From positions 1 to 36,375 of the forward strand of contig VFFT01000055.1 of assembly GCA_009392775.1 (NCBI GenBank): a stretch of DNA of 36,375 nt, written 5' to 3'. Below the pieces are notes generated by a model, which saw only the letters and a list, made by a program, of their open reading frames with translations, had not been told where the DNA came from and made no database searches. The position numbers and the translations under genes are program-made. The DNA comes from SAR202 cluster bacterium (GTDB lineage Bacteria; Chloroflexota; Dehalococcoidia; UBA3495). Shown one piece after another: positions 1 to 8,223 of this stretch (the first letter of the stretch is position 1; each line of letters opens with the position of its first letter).

Positions 1-829
1 CTATAGATAAAGGACCCATTTTGTGCTCGCCGGCGTAGTCAAACCCCAAATGAAGTGATAAGCCTTTTGTTGGAGCTTTGAATATGAGTTGGGTTAATCC
101 GGATTCATTAATCTTGGCCTTTAGATCGTCTGGCAAACCAAGGTCCTCTAACCAGTTTGGGATGGTGACTTCTACTATGTCGGGAGTATTGTTGTATTCA
201 GATTTAGGCAGGTCAAATGTCAACTGTCTCCACATGTATGGAAGCTGAAGATATCTCACCCCAAATAGCAATTGCCGGGCGTGAAATGATCTACTCGGAG
301 CATCTGCAACCTGACGGTCAGTTTGAATAATAGTATCGGCGTCTTTGAAATGGGAACGCATAGCCGAACTTATGTATTCAAATACTTCGGAAAATAATTC
401 CTGATTTTCAGAACTGAATGCTATTCCGTCTCGGTTAGCTTCGAATCCGTCTACAAAGTACTGAGTTAGATCAGGTCGACGAACTACTCCAAGTTGGCTA
501 AAGAAATCGAGCCCACCATTATCTAGCCGTACTACGGCTTCAGGCCAGACTCTTGTGGCCGCTTTTCCTACTGCATTTGCCTCTTCTGCGATCTTCTCTA
601 GTTCAGCGACTTCTTCAAGAATCTTCGCTTGTTGTTCTTGTGGAAGATCGTCCAAAATGGGCATTCTGGTTGTTAACCAATCGTCAGAAGGATTATATAC
701 TTCACTCTGTTGTGATTGCCCTTGATGTGCTAGAGCCACCAGTTCGTCTAACGCACTTCGAAACTTAGGATTTACTGGTGGGCCTGACAGTCGAGATGTT
801 GATTGGGATGTATGGCTTTTGTCAGTCAA
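1..829 (-). CDS. Unrecognised protein, 5' part only (runs off the window start)
   Basis: An open reading frame of 276 codons runs without a stop from a TTG at 829 to the window edge, so its C-terminus is not seen. The TTG start is well fixed: an in-frame TAA lies 12 nt upstream (841-839), no other start codon lies between, and AAGAGG (840-835) sits 5-6 nt before it. A good sigma-70 promoter lies at 900-928. The first 30 or so residues are polar and low in hydrophobics, with no signal peptide or membrane segment. A Glu/Ala/Gln-rich, probably helical stretch follows (about residues 60-90), then a mixed region with several Trp and Tyr. I recognise no family and propose no function. Codon use resembles the neighbours. 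Confidence 0.75.
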   Translation of the reverse strand, partial: MTDKSHTSQSTSRLSGPPVNPKFRSALDELVALAHQGQSQQSEVYNPSDDWLTTRMPILDDLPQEQQAKILEEVAELEKIAEEANAVGKAATRVWPEAVVRLDNGGLDFFSQLGVVRRPDLTQYFVDGFEANRDGIAFSSENQELFSEVFEYISSAMRSHFKDADTIIQTDRQVADAPSRSFHARQLLFGVRYLQLPYMWRQLTFDLPKSEYNNTPDIVEVTIPNWLEDLGLPDDLKAKINESGLTQLIFKAPTKGLSLHLGFDYAGEHKMGPLSI

Positions 830-899
830 AGGAACCTCTTATTATGATGGCGATTATTGCGAAATAATGCGGGGGTTTAGCCGTGATATGGCGCCGACT

Positions 900-928
900 A
901 TGCTACATGGTTCAGTGTTTAGTGTCAA
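900..928 (-). promoter_or_regulatory. Sigma-70 promoter for the leftmost minus-strand gene
   Basis: Read on the minus strand, TTGACA (928-923), a 17 nt spacer and TAGCAT (905-900) form a near-consensus promoter. The predicted transcript would begin near 893 and leave a leader of about 64 nt before the TTG start at 829. Confidence 0.6.
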
Positions 929-982
929 AGTCTTAAAATGATCTTGATGAAGCATTATTCGTGAGGAGAGAGGCGACGATAT

Positions 983-1018
983 CAACAAAACTTGTCACGT
1001 ATTGTATGGGTTTTGTTG
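983..1018. repeat. 9-bp inverted repeat in the 830-1404 intergenic stretch
   Basis: CAACAAAAC (983-991) and GTTTTGTTG (1010-1018) are perfect reverse complements separated by 18 nt. It lies between the divergent promoter at 900-928 and larB. It could be a hairpin or an operator; there is no T-run that would make it a clear terminator. Confidence 0.35.
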
Positions 1019-1106
1019 CTAATTGACATAATATGCTGATGAATCCGACGAGAATCAGCAGTATTAATCAATAAGGATATATTTTTATTGGCTAGCTATA
1101 TGTGGA

Positions 1107-1112
1107 TATAAT
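1107..1112 (+). promoter_or_regulatory. Possible -10 box upstream of the larB cluster
   Basis: A perfect TATAAT lies here. Only a poor -35 match (T-rich, around 1084-1090) is found at normal spacing, so this is a weak candidate for the promoter of the larB cluster. A TTGACA at 1023-1028 has no good -10 partner at 16-18 nt. Confidence 0.25.
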
Positions 1113-1172
1113 GACTTATGGTCTGTGTACTTTATATCTCCTAACACTGACAAAGGAACTTCTGTAATTCGT

Positions 1173-1280
1173 ATGCGTAAACTCTTAGAATTATTACCAC
1201 GGGACGTTTTAGCGATACATAATACTCACAATGATGGTTCGATTGCTTTAGTTCGGGACAATCGTGACTATGAGAAGTAG
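1173..1280 (+). CDS. Doubtful small ORF 1 upstream of larB (35 aa)
   Basis: ATG at 1173 opens 35 codons beginning MRKLLELLPRD and ending in Tyr-Glu-Lys. The frame is open back to 1068, and a GTG at 1125 would give 51 aa. No Shine-Dalgarno sits at a good distance: AAAGGA at 1152-1157 is too far from 1173. Its end overlaps the next small ORF by 11 nt (1270-1280), which is the sort of overlap seen in coupled genes but also arises by chance. I recognise no family. It may be a tiny gene, a leader peptide or a decayed gene remnant. Confidence 0.2.
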   Translation: MRKLLELLPRDVLAIHNTHNDGSIALVRDNRDYEK

Positions 1281-1401
1281 CCCTAACGCGCTCAGATATG
1301 TATTAGGATTGATAGTAGCCAGTGCGGAAGAGCATGGTGTTGTCTATGCGTTTGACTATTTTGTAATCCCAGTTCTGAAATCTATGAAGACGATAAACTA
1401 G
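1270..1401 (+). CDS. Doubtful small ORF 2 immediately upstream of larB (43 aa)
   Basis: ATG at 1270 opens 43 codons. The predicted peptide starts MRSSPNALRYVLGLIVAS and has a hydrophobic stretch (about residues 10-18) and a second one near the end (around YFVIPVL). It overlaps small ORF 1 by 11 nt and ends 3 nt before the larB ATG, so its translation could feed ribosomes into larB, which itself lacks an obvious Shine-Dalgarno. No family recognised. The arrangement is the only argument for it. Confidence 0.25.
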   Translation: MRSSPNALRYVLGLIVASAEEHGVVYAFDYFVIPVLKSMKTIN

Positions 1402-1404
1402 AAT

Positions 1405-2169
1405 ATGAAACCGAGAGACTTACGAGATATTCTTAGCGCTTTTAATGCTGGCAGAATGACGAGCGATGATGTGATTCGAGAAATTGAATCAAGTCTTTAT
1501 GAGGATATTGGATTTGCGAAAGTGGACCATCACAGGCCGATTCGGACCGGATATCCAGAGGTTATATTTGGACCCGGCAAGACTTCAGAACAAGTTGTTG
1601 GAATAGTAGAATCGATGCTTGATAGGAGTCATCCTGTATTAGTTACAAAGACGACTTTTGAGACGTTTAAATGCGTACAAGAAGTTTCTGGAGATGCTGA
1701 GTTTAATGAGCTAGCAGGTGCAATTATCATACGGTCCGAGTTAGAAACTATATCCAGATCTGGTATCAGCGTCGTTTCGGCTGGAACTGCAGACTTGAAT
1801 ATAGCAGAAGAAGCAGCGATCACGGCCGAAGTAATGGGTAATGAGGTAGTCCGGATTAACGATGTTGGAGTTGCGGGTATTCATAGGCTCTTTGATGCTC
1901 TCCCCATATTAAGAGACTCAAATGTCATTATTGTTGTAGCTGGTATGGAAGCTGCTATTGCGAGTGTGCTTGCTGGCTTAGTGTCCATGCCTATCGTGGC
2001 CGTACCGACTAGTGTAGGCTATGGATCTAACTTTGAGGGATTGTCGGCGTTGTTAGGAATGCTTAACAGCTGTGCCCCTGGTGTTGCTACCGTGAATATT
2101 GACAATGGATTCGGCGCAGGGTACCTCGCAGCTCAAATCAACCAGGGCCTGACTGTGAAAAGTGAATAA
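1405..2169 (+). CDS. larB: LarB: pyridinium-3,5-biscarboxylic acid mononucleotide synthase
   Basis: LarB carboxylates the pyridinium ring of nicotinic acid adenine dinucleotide and releases AMP, the first step in making the nickel-pincer cofactor of lactate racemase and related enzymes. The 254 aa match the family's usual length. The N-terminal part carries the LarB hallmark VDHHRPIRTGYPEVIFGPGK (about residues 41-60). The C-terminal half is an AIR-carboxylase (PurE-like) domain with SAGTADLNIAEEAA, GMEAA and PTSVGYGSNFEGLSALLGML-type loops. The start fits family alignments, although no clear Shine-Dalgarno is present. Its last 8 nt overlap the next gene, which implies coupling. The partner genes larC and larE are not in this window, so which enzyme receives the cofactor is unknown. 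Confidence 0.93.
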   Translation: MKPRDLRDILSAFNAGRMTSDDVIREIESSLYEDIGFAKVDHHRPIRTGYPEVIFGPGKTSEQVVGIVESMLDRSHPVLVTKTTFETFKCVQEVSGDAEFNELAGAIIIRSELETISRSGISVVSAGTADLNIAEEAAITAEVMGNEVVRINDVGVAGIHRLFDALPILRDSNVIIVVAGMEAAIASVLAGLVSMPIVAVPTSVGYGSNFEGLSALLGMLNSCAPGVATVNIDNGFGAGYLAAQINQGLTVKSE

Positions 2170-3100
2170 ATTTAAATTAGCTCTAATTGTTTCCGTATCA
2201 GTACTAGTATTCATAGGCTTGTTAGCGTACGGAGACTTTAGAGAAATGGGTCGCATTGTATCGAATTACCCGAAGCATTATTTCTTACTCGCATTGATTC
2301 TCGCTTTAGTAAATTATGGAGTGAGATTTATTAGGTGGGCGTACTACCTACGAATTCTTCATGTTGATATCACGTTCCGAGCAAGTATGTTGATATTCTT
2401 TAGTGGGTTAGCTCTCTCTGTGACACCAGGTAAGGTGGGCGAATTTTTCAAATGTTACTTCTTAAAGCAAAAGTCTGATATGCCGGTAGCTCACTCGGCG
2501 GCGGTGGTAATTATGGAGAGATTGACCGATCTGGTATCAGTCTTGATGGTCGGTCTAACCGGATTGGGAATTATCCCTATTGAGGTTCTCGGTGTTTGTT
2601 GTCTGTTGGCTGGTAGTTTAGTGGGTTTTGTAATTTTATTTAAGTCCTCACTAGGTAATTTATTGTATAGGGTCCCATTAGTTTTAAAATGGAAACTACA
2701 AATAGATGCATCTAGGTCTGCATTTCGTGTTTTATTGCAAGTCAGAGCATTAATAACTGCTACACTTTTAGGTGTTGTAGCGTGGGCTAGCGAGGGTATT
2801 GCTTTATACCTAATCTTAAAAGGGTTAGGTGTTGAGGATGGTTTGTGGTTGTCAGTACCTGTATACGCCTGGTCCACCATTGTTGGTGGCTTGTCAGCGA
2901 TACCAGGAGGTCTAGTAGGTACTGAAGTAAGTATGCTTGCGTTTTTGGTGAATATAGGATTAGCGAAAGGCGAAGCTGCGTCAGCAGTTTTGCTAATACG
3001 ATTAGCTACATTGTGGTTTGCAGTCCTACTAGGATTGATGGCCATGGGGATTTTATATAGTGGAGATAATCATGTATTCAAACGATTACGTCGTATGTGA
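2162..3100 (+). CDS. Flippase-like integral membrane protein (LPG_synthase_TM / UPF0104 family)
   Basis: 312 aa, mostly membrane: about seven or eight hydrophobic segments, beginning with residues 4-22. The layout and loops fit the lysylphosphatidylglycerol-synthase transmembrane family: VRFIRWAYYLR near residue 57, a short loop with VTPGKVGEFFKCYFLK near residue 87, and SAIPGGLVGTEVSML near residue 245. In LPG synthase this domain flips lipids; stand-alone members are often called flippase-like. No aminoacyl-transferase domain is attached, so it should not be called MprF. The start is GTG, overlapping the end of larB by 8 nt (2162-2169). With the UbiA-type prenyltransferase next door, a role in moving a polyprenyl- or glycero-lipid intermediate is possible, but that is inference. 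Confidence 0.75.
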   Translation: MNKFKLALIVSVSVLVFIGLLAYGDFREMGRIVSNYPKHYFLLALILALVNYGVRFIRWAYYLRILHVDITFRASMLIFFSGLALSVTPGKVGEFFKCYFLKQKSDMPVAHSAAVVIMERLTDLVSVLMVGLTGLGIIPIEVLGVCCLLAGSLVGFVILFKSSLGNLLYRVPLVLKWKLQIDASRSAFRVLLQVRALITATLLGVVAWASEGIALYLILKGLGVEDGLWLSVPVYAWSTIVGGLSAIPGGLVGTEVSMLAFLVNIGLAKGEAASAVLLIRLATLWFAVLLGLMAMGILYSGDNHVFKRLRRM

Positions 3101-3173
3101 TTTATGCAGGAGTACGCCTCACTTAAGTTGTTTTCTGCATGCTTTCCATGCCTAAATACTCTGACATGTGGAT

Positions 3174-3179
3174 TATAAT
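3174..3179 (+). promoter_or_regulatory. Possible -10 box between the flippase-like gene and the UbiA-type gene
   Basis: A perfect TATAAT lies 50 nt before the next start codon. No convincing -35 is present at 16-18 nt. The 129-nt gap also holds a 6-bp inverted repeat (ATGCAG/CTGCAT). A weak internal promoter is possible. Confidence 0.2.
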
Positions 3180-3229
3180 TAAATTTAGGAAAATAGTAAT
3201 ATTGGGTTAATATTAATTCTATACGGTCA

Positions 3230-4132
3230 ATGAATACTTTTTACGCTTATATTAGTTGTCTTCGGCCTCGACAGTGGATTAAAAATTTCTTAATCTTCGT
3301 TCCATTTTTATTCACTATTTCTGATGTCTGGTCTCCAGGTGACTTTAATATCGTCACTGATATGTTGGTCAAATTGGGACTGGCTTTTATCGCGTTCTGT
3401 TTGACGGTTAGTTCCGTATATATCTTGAATGATTTGAAGGATAAGAAAAATGATGCTAAGCATCCATACAAGAAATATAGACCGGTAGCTTCTGGCCAGG
3501 TCAGTGCAAGTATGGGAGTCGGGCTCATGCTAGCTTTGTGTCTGATCGGAATATCGTTGATGTGGTATATCGACGTACTATTAGGCGGGATGGGAATACT
3601 CTACATATGTTTGAACCTACTGTATTCGTTTGGTGCGAAGAACATTGTACTGTTGGATGCTTTCTTGGTCGCTAGTGGTTATATAGTACGGACTGCTGCG
3701 GGAGCGGTACTTATTGGAGTGATGCCTTCCCCTTGGTTGTATATAGTAACCGCGTGTGCAGCGTTATTTATAGTATTTGGAAGAAGGTACGCTGAGTTAA
3801 GGCTATATGGAGATACAGAAGGTTCTTATAGAGGAGTTTTAAAGCAGTATTCTGGACCCTTAATATCACAACTGGTTAATATTACGGCTGCAGCTTCTTT
3901 GCTAAGTTATACCCTCTATACGATAGAAGCAGATAATCTTCCGTCTGACCATTCGATGCTTGTGACGGTACCGATGGTAGCTTTCGGTTTGTTTAGGTAT
4001 TTATATCTGCTTAATAATTCTGATGTGTCTGAGTCCCCAGAGCGCCTGATATTTCAAGATGTGCCGTTATTATCAACGTGCGCTGTTTGGCTGGTAACCG
4101 CTATATTGGTGTTGTGGATTAACGGTGTCTGA
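3230..4132 (+). CDS. UbiA-superfamily prenyltransferase, decaprenyl-phosphate phosphoribosyltransferase-like
   Basis: 300 aa integral membrane enzyme. The N-terminal LRPRQWIKNFLIFVPFLF (residues 11-28) and the first Asp-rich motif, ND(68)LKD(71)KKND(75)AKHPYKKYRP, match the branch of UbiA proteins that includes mycobacterial UbiA/Rv3806c. That enzyme moves 5-phosphoribose from PRPP to decaprenyl phosphate, the first step towards polyprenyl-phospho-arabinose or ribose donors. A second conserved region, EGSYRGVLKQYS, follows near residue 198, and about eight hydrophobic helices are visible. Other UbiA members prenylate quinone or heme rings, but the RPRQWIKN plus HPYKKYRP combination argues for the phosphoribosyl branch. 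No clear Shine-Dalgarno precedes the ATG. It lies downstream of the flippase-like gene, which would suit movement of a lipid-linked sugar. Confidence 0.78.
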   Translation: MNTFYAYISCLRPRQWIKNFLIFVPFLFTISDVWSPGDFNIVTDMLVKLGLAFIAFCLTVSSVYILNDLKDKKNDAKHPYKKYRPVASGQVSASMGVGLMLALCLIGISLMWYIDVLLGGMGILYICLNLLYSFGAKNIVLLDAFLVASGYIVRTAAGAVLIGVMPSPWLYIVTACAALFIVFGRRYAELRLYGDTEGSYRGVLKQYSGPLISQLVNITAAASLLSYTLYTIEADNLPSDHSMLVTVPMVAFGLFRYLYLLNNSDVSESPERLIFQDVPLLSTCAVWLVTAILVLWINGV

Positions 4133-4155
4133 GATAGTGAATAGGAGTTGTTCTT

Positions 4156-5262
4156 ATGGCGTTTGGTAATCGCAATAGTTCCGGCAGTGCGAATACTGTA
4201 TCCGTGGTTAAGACTAGCCCGAACACAGTACTAGATGACGTAAAAACGTCTATGGAATTAGCAGGTGTCACTCAATGCCTAAACAGGGAGATTGAGACGT
4301 TATTAAAGATCAATATCTCTTGGCAACACTGGTATCCAGCTTGTTCTACTTCTCCTTGGCAGTTGGAGGGTGTGATAAATGCTTTACGGAGCTTGGGTTA
4401 TAAGAATTTAGTGGGTGCCCACAATGGAACTGTCGTAGTCGATTCTTATGAAGGTGAGCTCAATAATAAACATAAGGCCGTTCAGGACAAGTGTGATCTT
4501 CCTGTAGTTCATTTAGATACTCCTCCAAATCTTTGGGTTGATTACAAACCAAAAGCCGACATGTTGGTTCTGGATTCTATATTTCCTGAAGGCATACAAA
4601 TACCCCAGACGTTTGAGGGTAAGAATATAATTCATCTGCCGACTATGAAAACCCATGTTTTTACTACCATGACTGGAGCAATGAAAAACGCTTTTGGGGG
4701 ACTACTGCACCGGAAGCGTCATTGGACTCATTCAGTTATACATGAGACTCTCGTGGATTTGTTGGCCATTCAGCAGGAAATCCACCCCGGAATATTTGCT
4801 GTTATGGATGGAACCTTCGCAGGAGACGGACCTGGACCTAGAGCTATGAGGTGGCATGTCAAAGACACGCTTGTTTCCAGTTCTGATCAAGTAGCCATTG
4901 ATGCTGTTTCTGCGTATATGATGGGATTTGATCCGATGAGTATAGAGTTTATTCGTCTTGCTCATGAACGTGGGTTGGGATGTGCCGATATAAAGGCGCT
5001 GAATATAGTTGGTGAGGACATAGAGAAAGTAAATTGGCATTTCAGTAGAGCTGAAAACACATTTGCCAGCAAAGGCCAAAAGCTTATTTACTGGGGCCCG
5101 CTGAAATTCTTGGAAAATGCGCTTCTGAGAAGTCCCATTGTAGGATGGGCTTTTTTAGCCTCTAATCTATACCATAATGGATATTGGCTAAATACCTATG
5201 GAAAGCGAAGAATAAAATCTGCATTGAAAACTGATTGGGGTAAATTATTCCAGTCGTATTAA
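4156..5262 (+). CDS. DUF362 domain protein
   Basis: 368 aa soluble protein of the DUF362 family (function not established; some members carry Fe-S clusters). Diagnostic pieces are HLPTMKTHVFTTMTGAMKNA (about residues 160-179) followed by FGG, then a histidine cluster around HRKRHWTH, and VMDGTFAGDGPGP (about 217-229). A stretch ending in the MGFDP / GLG pattern follows. It has no C-terminal ferredoxin domain and no CxxCxxC cysteine set, so an Fe-S role as in ferredoxin-fused members is not supported. AGGAG (4143-4147) lies 8 nt before the ATG. It follows the UbiA-type gene by 23 nt and precedes a VOC gene by 24 nt, so it is probably cotranscribed with both. Confidence 0.8.
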   Translation: MAFGNRNSSGSANTVSVVKTSPNTVLDDVKTSMELAGVTQCLNREIETLLKINISWQHWYPACSTSPWQLEGVINALRSLGYKNLVGAHNGTVVVDSYEGELNNKHKAVQDKCDLPVVHLDTPPNLWVDYKPKADMLVLDSIFPEGIQIPQTFEGKNIIHLPTMKTHVFTTMTGAMKNAFGGLLHRKRHWTHSVIHETLVDLLAIQQEIHPGIFAVMDGTFAGDGPGPRAMRWHVKDTLVSSSDQVAIDAVSAYMMGFDPMSIEFIRLAHERGLGCADIKALNIVGEDIEKVNWHFSRAENTFASKGQKLIYWGPLKFLENALLRSPIVGWAFLASNLYHNGYWLNTYGKRRIKSALKTDWGKLFQSY

Positions 5263-5286
5263 CCAAATATCGTGAGGTTGTAGGGA

Positions 5287-5640
5287 TTGACTGTTAAAAG
5301 CATAAGCGCGGTGACATTGGCGGTTAGTGACATGGGGAAATCGGTCGCGTTTTATAGTGATCAGATAGGTATGGAGCTATTATACGGGGGGCTGCACAGT
5401 GAGTTTTCGAGTTTTGGAATCGGCGGCAGCTATTTAAATCTTATTTTAACTAAGGACTCGCAGATAGAATGGTGGGGTAGATTGATATTCTATGTTGATG
5501 ATGTGGATGCGTTGCATAGCCGACTGATTTCTAAGGGTGTAGCTACTCTAACGAGTCCTGAGGATGCATCGTGGAACGAGCGGTATTTCCATGTGTGCGA
5601 TCCCGATGGTCATGAACTAAGTTTCGCTCGTCCCTTATGA
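5287..5640 (+). CDS. VOC (glyoxalase/bleomycin-resistance fold) family protein
   Basis: 117 aa, a single two-module vicinal-oxygen-chelate domain. It shows the typical start SAVTLAVSDMGKSVAFYSDQ, the FGIGGSYLNLIL strand and the C-terminal FHVCDPDGHELSFARP strand (final residues), which usually supplies a metal-binding Glu. VOC proteins include glyoxalases, extradiol dioxygenases, isomerases and drug-binding proteins, and nothing here identifies the substrate. The start is TTG at 5287, supported by GAGGT (5274-5278) at an 8 nt spacing. It is the last gene of the plus-strand cluster and faces the end of the minus-strand operon only 10 nt away; no clear terminator is visible in that short gap. 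Confidence 0.8.
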   Translation: MTVKSISAVTLAVSDMGKSVAFYSDQIGMELLYGGLHSEFSSFGIGGSYLNLILTKDSQIEWWGRLIFYVDDVDALHSRLISKGVATLTSPEDASWNERYFHVCDPDGHELSFARPL

Positions 5641-5650
5641 ACATGTGAGA

Positions 5651-6583
5651 CTAAGCTTTATTTTGTTGATTTATTCTTTCTGCCCATGGTTTTAATACAG
5701 CGTATAACATATCGTTGATTGGAGTTTCAATATTTAGACGTTTCCCCATTTTTATGACTGTCCCTGTCAGTCCTTCAAGCTCTACGGAACGATTTTCAGC
5801 GAAGTCTTTAGCCATAGAAGATTTTCCTGAATATGGGAAATTATCTAGTGCGGAAATGGCCCAGTCCATCGCGTCATCGGATATCGGAGCACCATACGCT
5901 CTCCCAACCTCAAATCCTTCTGAAATTGCACTAAGTATCAGATTTCGAGTTTCTGGGACAGAACGCATTTCCCCCATGCTTGAGTTGCTGGCTGTGCAAG
6001 TGGATGCACACGCTGACAAATAGGCAAATTTCTTCCATAAAGTATCGAGCATATTTTCCTGGAGTTCTACCTTCCAGTTGGAAGCTTGAAACAATGAGAG
6101 TAATTGTTCTCCTCTTTCGCTGATGCCTTGATACATTTCGCCGAAGTGCGCAGCACCTGGGCCTCCTTGAGTGACTACTCCTGGTTCTGATATACGCCCT
6201 TCTAACATAGCTGTACCTATCATGACTCGCTCGTTTCCGAATACTTCAGCAAGGTCGTATCCGTTGCTGACACCATTTTGAAGTGTGAGTATTGTAGTTT
6301 GATCACCAACAATTGGTTTGATCGATTCTATAGCAGGAGTGTTGTCGAACATCTTAACAGTGAACAAGATTAAATCTTGCTTCGTAAGATCGGACGGATT
6401 ATCTGTAGCAGGGTTGTGAACAGTGAAGACACCATCATTTTGGCTGTTTATTTGGAGACCATTATCTTGGATTGCTTTGAGATGTTCTCCTCTAGCAATG
6501 AACGTTACGTCGAGATCATTTCTGGCTAATAGCCCTCCGAAATATCCCCCTACTCCTCCGGTACCCATGACAGCGATTTTCAT
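5651..6583 (-). CDS. Ketopantoate reductase (PanE/ApbA) family 2-dehydropantoate 2-reductase
   Basis: 310 aa NADPH-dependent reductase. The N-terminal Rossmann motif GTGGVGGYFGG (residues 7-17) and the FIARGEHLKAI segment place it in the ApbA family. LTLQNGVSN and the C-terminal domain opening LWKKFAYLSACAS carry the expected Asn and Lys positions. In pantothenate synthesis the enzyme reduces 2-dehydropantoate. Here it is the last gene of an acyl-CoA operon with no panB or panC nearby, so another 2-oxoacid substrate is quite possible. AAGGAG precedes the ATG with a 9 nt spacer, and the gene lies 37 nt downstream of the acyl-CoA ligase. Confidence 0.85.
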   Translation of the reverse strand: MKIAVMGTGGVGGYFGGLLARNDLDVTFIARGEHLKAIQDNGLQINSQNDGVFTVHNPATDNPSDLTKQDLILFTVKMFDNTPAIESIKPIVGDQTTILTLQNGVSNGYDLAEVFGNERVMIGTAMLEGRISEPGVVTQGGPGAAHFGEMYQGISERGEQLLSLFQASNWKVELQENMLDTLWKKFAYLSACASTCTASNSSMGEMRSVPETRNLILSAISEGFEVGRAYGAPISDDAMDWAISALDNFPYSGKSSMAKDFAENRSVELEGLTGTVIKMGKRLNIETPINDMLYAVLKPWAERINQQNKA

Positions 6584-6620
6584 GTTCTATATCTCCTTAG
6601 ATTTCTATTCGTTACGGATA

Positions 6621-8174
6621 TTAACTGTACTGTTCTCTAAGATCTCTTTTTAACACCTTTCCCATAGCGTTCCTGGGTAGTTCATCTATGAAGTAGATGT
6701 ATTTAGGTTTCTTATAGCTCGCGAGATGTTCCCCGCAATGTTCTATCAAGTTATCTGCGGATGGCGGAGGGCCTTCGGTCACTATAACAGCGACTACTTC
6801 CTCGCCCCATTCTTCGTCTGGTGTCCCTATGATGGCCGCGTCAGATACTTGAGGGTGGGACCGTAGGACTTGTTCCACCTCTTCGGGAGATATCATCTCG
6901 CCACCTCTTTTGATAAAGTCTTTGGCTCTTCCTGATAGGAAGATGTATCCATCTTGATCTTGATAAGCTAAATCACCGGTGTAGAGCCATCCGGATTTTA
7001 TAGTTTCTGAAGTGGCTGATTCTTGGTTCCAATACCCTGTCATTAATCTATCACCACGTGCTACTATCTCTCCTATTTCCCCTGTGTCGACTGGATTTCC
7101 GTCTTCAGACACTATTAATATTTCAATATCATCTAATGGCTTCCCTATAGATGTAAGTCTCTTCAATTTGATTTCTATGTCAGTCTGTGACCCGTCTAGT
7201 ATGTGATCCTCTGGTGGTAACATAGTGATTGTTGATGCTGTTTCAGTCTGTCCGAATGCGTTAATAAACATTGTATTTGGAAAACTTGTGATTGATCTTT
7301 TAATGACATCCAACGGCATTGGTGCTGCACCATATGTGATTACATTCATATCGGATAAATCGAAATCCTGGAAATTCGGATGATCTATTATTCGCTTTAG
7401 CATTGTTGGTACAAGCATGGCTCTGTTCGCTTTATTTGCTTCTGCGGTTTTAAGCCAATCAAGCGGGTCAAATTGCCGCATTATCGCCATAGTACGGCCC
7501 CCGTAAATTGCTGCTAGCGCCGCTTGGAGTCCAGCTATATGATAAAACGGAACCGTAATTAAATTAGTTTCATTTATATCGGGATCTGCCGGAGAGACTG
7601 TAGATAGTAGATAAGAAGAGAAACTATTATGGCTCAACATGACGCCTTTTGGAGTTCCTGTTGTCCCCGCAGTGAACATAATGACTGTAGTATCAGAATC
7701 GTCATCTTCCGGAAAATGTATTTGATCACTAGTTTGGTTGGTTAAGATATCTTCATAGTATTTAAATTTACTGGTCACTTCGGAATCGAGTGTTATGAGC
7801 TGACTTTCTTTCAAGGTTTCTTCGTTGAGCAGTGTGTCAGTCAAAGATAGGTATCTGTTCCCTATGAATAATAAGTCTGGTTTAGATATTTCAAGCATTT
7901 GGTTAAGCTCGTCTTCTTTTGAACGAAAATTGATCGGCACGTAGATTGCGTCGAGTTGTGCTGTGGCAAAATAGATTTCAATTGCTTGGTTAGTGTTCAC
8001 ATGCATGAAAGCGACTCTGCTACCCTTGCTTATTCCCATGTCAGACATGGCATTTGCCAGCATGTTCACTCTATTTTGTAGCTCTGTGAAAGTTGTCCTG
8101 GTGTCCTCGAAAATGAGAGCTGTTCTGTCGGGAACTATAAGGTTTGTGATGGTTAGAAATTCAGAAGTATTCAA
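6621..8174 (-). CDS. AMP-forming acyl-CoA synthetase / CoA ligase
   Basis: A class I adenylate-forming enzyme that would activate a carboxylic acid to acyl-AMP and then acyl-CoA. Motifs in order: the P-loop MFTAGTTGTPKGVMLSH, YGAAPMP, NAFGQTET, GWLYTGDLAY, the hinge GRAKDFIKRGGEMISPEEVE and the catalytic-lysine motif LPRNAMGKVLKRDL near the C-terminus. All key elements are present. I place the start at the TTG at 8174 (517 aa), because GGAG lies 8 nt upstream and the protein then begins as relatives do (NTSEFLTITNLIVPDRTALI). The frame stays open to a TTG at 8237, which would add 21 atypical residues and overlap the preceding gene by 14 nt. The substrate cannot be read from sequence; the crotonases alongside suggest an enoyl or branched acid. 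Confidence 0.9.
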   Translation of the reverse strand: MNTSEFLTITNLIVPDRTALIFEDTRTTFTELQNRVNMLANAMSDMGISKGSRVAFMHVNTNQAIEIYFATAQLDAIYVPINFRSKEDELNQMLEISKPDLLFIGNRYLSLTDTLLNEETLKESQLITLDSEVTSKFKYYEDILTNQTSDQIHFPEDDDSDTTVIMFTAGTTGTPKGVMLSHNSFSSYLLSTVSPADPDINETNLITVPFYHIAGLQAALAAIYGGRTMAIMRQFDPLDWLKTAEANKANRAMLVPTMLKRIIDHPNFQDFDLSDMNVITYGAAPMPLDVIKRSITSFPNTMFINAFGQTETASTITMLPPEDHILDGSQTDIEIKLKRLTSIGKPLDDIEILIVSEDGNPVDTGEIGEIVARGDRLMTGYWNQESATSETIKSGWLYTGDLAYQDQDGYIFLSGRAKDFIKRGGEMISPEEVEQVLRSHPQVSDAAIIGTPDEEWGEEVVAVIVTEGPPPSADNLIEHCGEHLASYKKPKYIYFIDELPRNAMGKVLKRDLREQYS

Positions 8175-8223
8175 AACTTTCACTCCAAGTGAAAAAGTTG
8201 TGTGGCTCTTTAGTCTATCTCTA

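Noticed and set aside
2491..3045. 184-codon minus-strand reading frame opposite the flippase-like gene
   Set aside because: It has no family likeness, is low in hydrophobics, lacks a ribosome-binding site, and the plus-strand membrane protein fully explains the region.
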